From Candidatus Parcubacteria bacterium (GTDB lineage Bacteria; Patescibacteriota; Patescibacteriia; CAIXNZ01), in contig JAPLYG010000021.1 of NCBI GenBank assembly GCA_026395685.1, forward strand, positions 1-51,204: DNA of 51,204 nucleotides, read 5' to 3'. The notes under the pieces were generated by a model. The model was given only the letters and a program-made list of their open reading frames with translations, was not told where the DNA came from and did not search any database. Position numbers and translations under genes: made by a program. Numbering within the stretch: the stretch's first letter is position 1; each line of letters opens with the position of its first letter. Below are positions 48,318 to 51,204 of this stretch, piece by piece.

Positions 48318-49130
48318 ATGAAGGTAGTCGAAATACAACTAAATCTTTGGGACAGGATCTATTATTTTTTGGGCAATGATTTAATTTTGAATCACGGAGA
48401 TTATGTTGTTGTTGAAGCTAATCAGAATTTGGAAGTCGGCAAGGTCGTCGGCTTTAAAGAAATGTCAGAAAAAGAAATTCAGGCCTTGCCTGAAGAAGAA
48501 AAGCCCAGCCCGGTGATCAGAAAAGCCACTCTTAGCGATTTGGAAGTTCTGGAATCCAATGAAAAACAAAAGGAATCAGCATTGGAAGTCTGTAAAAAAA
48601 TGATTGAAAAAAATAAGCTCGAAATGAAGCTGGTGGATGCGCAGTTTTCTTTTGACGGCAAGAAGGTTACTTTTGCCTTTATTGCTGATGGTCGCATTGA
48701 TTTCCGTTCCCTGGTAAAAGATCTGACCAGGCATTTTCAGAAAAATATCCGGTTGCAGCAATTAGGCGTGCGTGATGAAGCGAAAATTAACGGCGATATC
48801 GGCGCCTGCGGCATTACTCAGTGTTGTAAAACACACTTAAAATTGCTGGGCAATGTCAATGCTGAACAGGCTGAATTACAGCAGGTTTCCCATCGCGGAG
48901 CAGAAAGGCTTTCAGGCATTTGCGGCCGGTTAAAATGCTGTTTGCGTTATGAAAATGATTTATATAAGGAATTGTCCGCAAACTTTCCGGCCCTTGGTTC
49001 AATAGTGAAAACTCCGCGCGGTAAAGGCGAGGTTGTTGAATGGCATATTCTAAAACAGACAGTAAATGTCAGGCTGGAAGAAGATAAGGTCTCAATCGTT
49101 GAAGTTCCCTTAGCTAACATTAAGCACTAA
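48318..49130 (+). CDS. ricT: PSP1-domain protein (RicT/YaaT-like)
   Basis: The 270-residue protein has the PSP1 architecture: RIDFRSLVKDLTRHFQKNIRLQQLGVRDEAK, IGACGITQCC and ERLSGICGRLKCCLRYE. The cysteines in these two motifs (GACGITQCC, CGRLKCC) fit Fe-S or metal binding. In Bacillus RicT (YaaT), with RicA and RicF, supports RNase Y maturation of mRNAs and sporulation signalling. RicA/RicF partners are not visible here, so a role in RNA processing is inferred from family only. Confidence 0.85.
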   Translation: MKVVEIQLNLWDRIYYFLGNDLILNHGDYVVVEANQNLEVGKVVGFKEMSEKEIQALPEEEKPSPVIRKATLSDLEVLESNEKQKESALEVCKKMIEKNKLEMKLVDAQFSFDGKKVTFAFIADGRIDFRSLVKDLTRHFQKNIRLQQLGVRDEAKINGDIGACGITQCCKTHLKLLGNVNAEQAELQQVSHRGAERLSGICGRLKCCLRYENDLYKELSANFPALGSIVKTPRGKGEVVEWHILKQTVNVRLEEDKVSIVEVPLANIKH

Positions 49131-49154
49131 GCATATTCCCAAAAATTAAAAAAT

Positions 49155-49182
49155 CCTCTATAATAGAACTAGAGGGTTTTTT
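49155..49182 (+). terminator. Terminator of the PSP1 gene
   Basis: CCTCTA (49155-49160) pairs with TAGAGG (49170-49175), followed by six T. Confidence 0.8.
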
Positions 49183-49204
49183 AATTATTTAACTTGTTTT
49201 TAAT

Positions 49205-49423
49205 ATGAAAAAAAGTCAATTTATTTTTCTGATGCTGGTTGTTATTTGTCTGCCTATTTTTTTGGCCGGTTGCGGAAACAAAATCGTCAAAACTGATACT
49301 GATGCTAAACAACTGGAAGCTGATTTTAATATTGATGTGCCGCTGCCAAATAAGCAAGCGGGGAATTTAAAAAATGTACCAAAAGAAGAAATTGATACCT
49401 TGTTTGATAACATTAAAAAATAA
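49205..49423 (+). CDS. Small lipoprotein, 72 aa
   Basis: A lipoprotein signal (MKKSQFIFLMLVVICLPIFLAGC) with lipobox LAGC at residues 20-23 is followed by about 50 polar residues (TDTDAKQLEADFNIDVPLPNKQAGNL...). It should be lipid-anchored outside the cell. Function is unknown. It lies 23 bp before gap and may be co-transcribed with it. Confidence 0.75.
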   Translation: MKKSQFIFLMLVVICLPIFLAGCGNKIVKTDTDAKQLEADFNIDVPLPNKQAGNLKNVPKEEIDTLFDNIKK

Positions 49424-49446
49424 ATTTAAATCATAATTATAAACCC

Positions 49447-50451
49447 ATGCTAAAAGTCGCAATAAATGGCTTTGGGCGCATTGGACGTTGCGCCTTCAAG
49501 GCCGCTATTGACCGTAAAGCTAAATTAAATATTGTTGCTGTTAATGATTTGACTGATACTGCAACTTTGGCCTATTTGTTAAAATATGATTCTGTTTATG
49601 GACGCTGGGATAAACATAAAATTTCTCACGGTAAGAATTTTTTACTTGTTGACGGCAAGAAAATTTTGGTGTTTGCAGAAAAAGACCCCAGCAACTTGCC
49701 CTGGAAAAATCTAGGTATAGATGCAGTTATTGAATCAACGGGATTTTTTACGGAAAAAGACGGTGCAGCTTTACATTTAAAGGCTGGCGCCAAAAAGGTT
49801 ATTATCTCCGCCCCTACAAAGTCAGCCGATGTCGGGACCTATGTGATCGGCGCTAATGAAAAGAAAATGAAAAAGAGTGAAAAAATAATCTCTAATGCTT
49901 CCTGCACAACGAATTGCACCGCTCCGGTTATTGCTGTTTTAAATAATAAATTCGGAGTAAAAAAAGCTTTGTTAACGACAATTCATTCTTATACAGCCAC
50001 TCAAAAACTGGTTGACGGACCCGATGCCAAGGATATGACCAGGGGCAGGGCAGCTGCTGTTAATTCAGCGCCTTCCACAACTGGCGCGGCAATAGCTACG
50101 ACCTTAACGATACCAAGTTTAAAAAATAAATTTGACGGCATTTCAATCAGAGTGCCGTTGGTTTGCGGATCAATTATTGATGTTACCGCGGTATTAAAGA
50201 AAAAAGTTACAGTCGAACAGGTAAATAAAGCATTTTTTGAAGCTGAAAAAAATCCGCTTTATAAAAATATTATTGCAGTTACCAAAGATCCTCTGGTTTC
50301 TACAGACATTATCGGTACTCCTTATTCAGCCATTATTGAACCGAATTTTACCAAAGTCATTGATGGTGATTTGGTTAAAGTCCTGGCCTGGTATGATAAT
50401 GAATGGGGTTATTCTTGCCGTTTGGTTGAAATGACTGAGAGGTTAGCTTAA
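49447..50451 (+). CDS. gap: Glyceraldehyde-3-phosphate dehydrogenase
   Basis: It oxidises glyceraldehyde 3-phosphate to 1,3-bisphosphoglycerate in glycolysis. The 334-residue protein has the Rossmann motif KVAINGFGRIGRCAFKAA, the catalytic SNASCTTNCTAP (Cys near 154), HSYTATQKLVDGP, and the C-terminal WYDNEWGYSCRL. Length is normal. The adjacent terminator overlaps the promoter of the next gene. Confidence 0.97.
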   Translation: MLKVAINGFGRIGRCAFKAAIDRKAKLNIVAVNDLTDTATLAYLLKYDSVYGRWDKHKISHGKNFLLVDGKKILVFAEKDPSNLPWKNLGIDAVIESTGFFTEKDGAALHLKAGAKKVIISAPTKSADVGTYVIGANEKKMKKSEKIISNASCTTNCTAPVIAVLNNKFGVKKALLTTIHSYTATQKLVDGPDAKDMTRGRAAAVNSAPSTTGAAIATTLTIPSLKNKFDGISIRVPLVCGSIIDVTAVLKKKVTVEQVNKAFFEAEKNPLYKNIIAVTKDPLVSTDIIGTPYSAIIEPNFTKVIDGDLVKVLAWYDNEWGYSCRLVEMTERLA

Positions 50452-50470
50452 AATAAAAATAATAGTATAA

Positions 50471-50499
50471 CCTTGGCCCTTGACAAGACCAGGGTTTTT
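50471..50499 (+). terminator. gap terminator overlapping next promoter
   Basis: CCTTGG (50471-50476) pairs with CCAGGG (50489-50494), one G-U, followed by five T. The loop holds the next gene's TTGACA. Confidence 0.65.
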
Positions 50500-50508
50500 G
50501 TATATAAT
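50480..50508 (+). promoter_or_regulatory. Perfect promoter of orphan gene 50579
   Basis: TTGACA (50480-50485) and TATAAT (50503-50508) with a 17-bp spacer are a full consensus match. The -35 is within the gap terminator loop. Confidence 0.85.
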
Positions 50509-50578
50509 TGAGGCAATATTTTCCCTGGTAAAATGGGAAAAAAATAAAACGTTGACTGCATAAGGAGGGTTCAATGAA

Positions 50579-51136
50579 ATGTCAAAAGAATTTATCCTGC
50601 AAACAGTGGAGGGGCTGAATTTAAACATCTTTGACATCTCAGGCAATCGGCAGTTTTATCAAAAAATGGGTTTAACAATTTATTGTCAATCACAACTTGA
50701 GCTTTTTAACAGAAAATGTGTCTTGGCCATAATCGGCGAGAGTCATTTTTTGTGGCTAGACGGAGTCATGATGGAGCTCTTAGCCTGCGTCAATATGGAA
50801 AAGAAGCAAAAAGGAGTTCAGCTCATATATCAACTAAAAGGTTCAGAGCTGACTAATGTGATCAAGGAGAGCCGCATCAAGAATCTCACCCACCGCATCA
50901 GGGTCAAGTTTTTGCCTTATAATCAGGCGAATAATGAATTTGAATTGCCGGCCAAACCCCTGGTTACATTAATTGAAGATTTTCCGTTTGAGAAGGACGG
51001 GATCCAGTATGAGTGCCGGACAATAGTAAGTATTTGTTATCCGCATCCAAATTTTGCTGCGCTGACAACCCAGCATGATTATCCTTATCCTGACAACAAG
51101 TCAGTTTACACAATGTCAACCTTCACCTGGGAGTAA
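50579..51136 (+). CDS. Orphan cassette protein, 185 aa
   Basis: A protein I do not recognise. It looks alpha/beta and cytoplasmic (LFDISGNRQFYQKMGLTIYCQSQLEL is part of this run; later IRVKFLPYNQANNEFELPAKPLVTLIEDFPF). GGAGG ends 10 nt before the ATG at 50579; an ATG at 50574 in another frame lies 5 nt from it and would give only 14 residues. The consensus promoter and perfect terminator (51135-51162) make it a solitary unit, like those at 15815, 19562, 31285, 38147 and 39082. Codon use is less AT-biased than in gap. Confidence 0.65.
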   Translation: MSKEFILQTVEGLNLNIFDISGNRQFYQKMGLTIYCQSQLELFNRKCVLAIIGESHFLWLDGVMMELLACVNMEKKQKGVQLIYQLKGSELTNVIKESRIKNLTHRIRVKFLPYNQANNEFELPAKPLVTLIEDFPFEKDGIQYECRTIVSICYPHPNFAALTTQHDYPYPDNKSVYTMSTFTWE

Positions 51137-51162
51137 GGGAGAGAAGTTCTCTCCCTTTTTTT
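51135..51162 (+). terminator. Terminator of orphan gene 50579
   Basis: GGGAGAGAA (51137-51145) pairs perfectly with TTCTCTCCC (51147-51155), followed by seven T. Confidence 0.9.
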
Positions 51163-51171
51163 ATTGTTTTT

Positions 51172-51180
51172 TGATATAAT
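51172..51180 (+). promoter_or_regulatory. Extended -10, leaderless start likely
   Basis: TGATATAAT ends 6 nt before the ATG at 51187; there is no good -35. The layout matches the miaB and presenilin-like starts. Confidence 0.45.
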
Positions 51181-51186
51181 GTTAAT

Positions 51187-51204
51187 ATGTTTATAGCCCT
51201 TTAT
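51187..51204 (+). CDS. First codons of a further gene
   Basis: ATG at 51187 gives MFIALY to the end of the window. It is called only because the upstream terminator and -10 box suggest a new unit starting here; the product is unknown. Confidence 0.35.

Noticed and set aside
50574-50618. 14-codon frame MKCQKN... ahead of the 50579 gene
   Set aside because: It is nearer the ribosome site, but it is very short and overlaps the larger frame; most likely chance.

Overview
The window looks like a chromosome segment of a small-genome, AT-rich bacterium, most probably a member of Patescibacteria (Candidate Phyla Radiation). That placement is inference. It rests on the mix of informational genes, short gaps, many surface/membrane proteins of unknown function, a threonyl-tRNA synthetase without the N-terminal TGS domain, a presenilin-type protease, an archaeal-style thymidylate synthase fusion, a TSP3/L,D-transpeptidase, and a 'baseplate J-like' surface protein typical of that group. 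I found no rRNA, tRNA, CRISPR array, transposase or prophage.

Layout. 1-8.2 kb: tail of an unknown gene, a zinc-ribbon protein, lexA behind a consensus promoter with LexA-type direct repeats, a structured 460-bp gap, an orphan gene, an L,D-transpeptidase, a candidate structured RNA, a presenilin-like protease and dnaE. 8.3-16.3 kb: a flavin-split-barrel protein, a surface protein, thrS under a T-box leader, a membrane glycosyltransferase-like gene divergent from miaB, and a TPR-like orphan. 16.3-22.1 kb: an AftA-like arabinofuranosyltransferase overlapping an AstE/AspA-type peptidase-like gene, miaA and gatB. 22.2-28.6 kb (minus strand): membrane and zinc-ribbon proteins, then a tightly packed pyrimidine deoxynucleotide operon: dCMP deaminase, UPF0200-like kinase, DUF4346-ThyA fusion, Tmk, a HisB-fold protein lacking its metal histidines, and dUTPase. 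28.7-31 kb: secE-nusG-rplK-rplA. 31.2-41.7 kb: orphan cassettes, gyrB, rodA, rplY, a DUF3048 protein, and rpmE-prfA-prmC. 42-46.8 kb: a 1590-residue cysteine-rich membrane protein. 46.9-51.2 kb: rpsB-tsf, a PSP1/RicT protein, a lipoprotein, gap, an orphan cassette and the first codons of a further gene.

Genes that work together: the dCMP-to-dTDP operon; miaA plus miaB (ms2i6A37 tRNA modification); rpmE-prfA-prmC (termination factor and its methyltransferase); secE-nusG-rplK-rplA; and rpsB-tsf.

Two expression styles are visible. Most housekeeping genes start in AT-rich sequence without a Shine-Dalgarno motif, and some appear leaderless. In contrast, six small orphan genes (15815, 19562, 31285, 38147, 39082, 50579) each carry a -35/-10 promoter with 17-bp spacing, a strong AGGAGG-type ribosome site and, nearly always, a private terminator. 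Degenerate palindromic or 10-bp-phased repeats lie in many gaps, and similar-looking repeat sequence seems to have entered miaB and prmC in frame.
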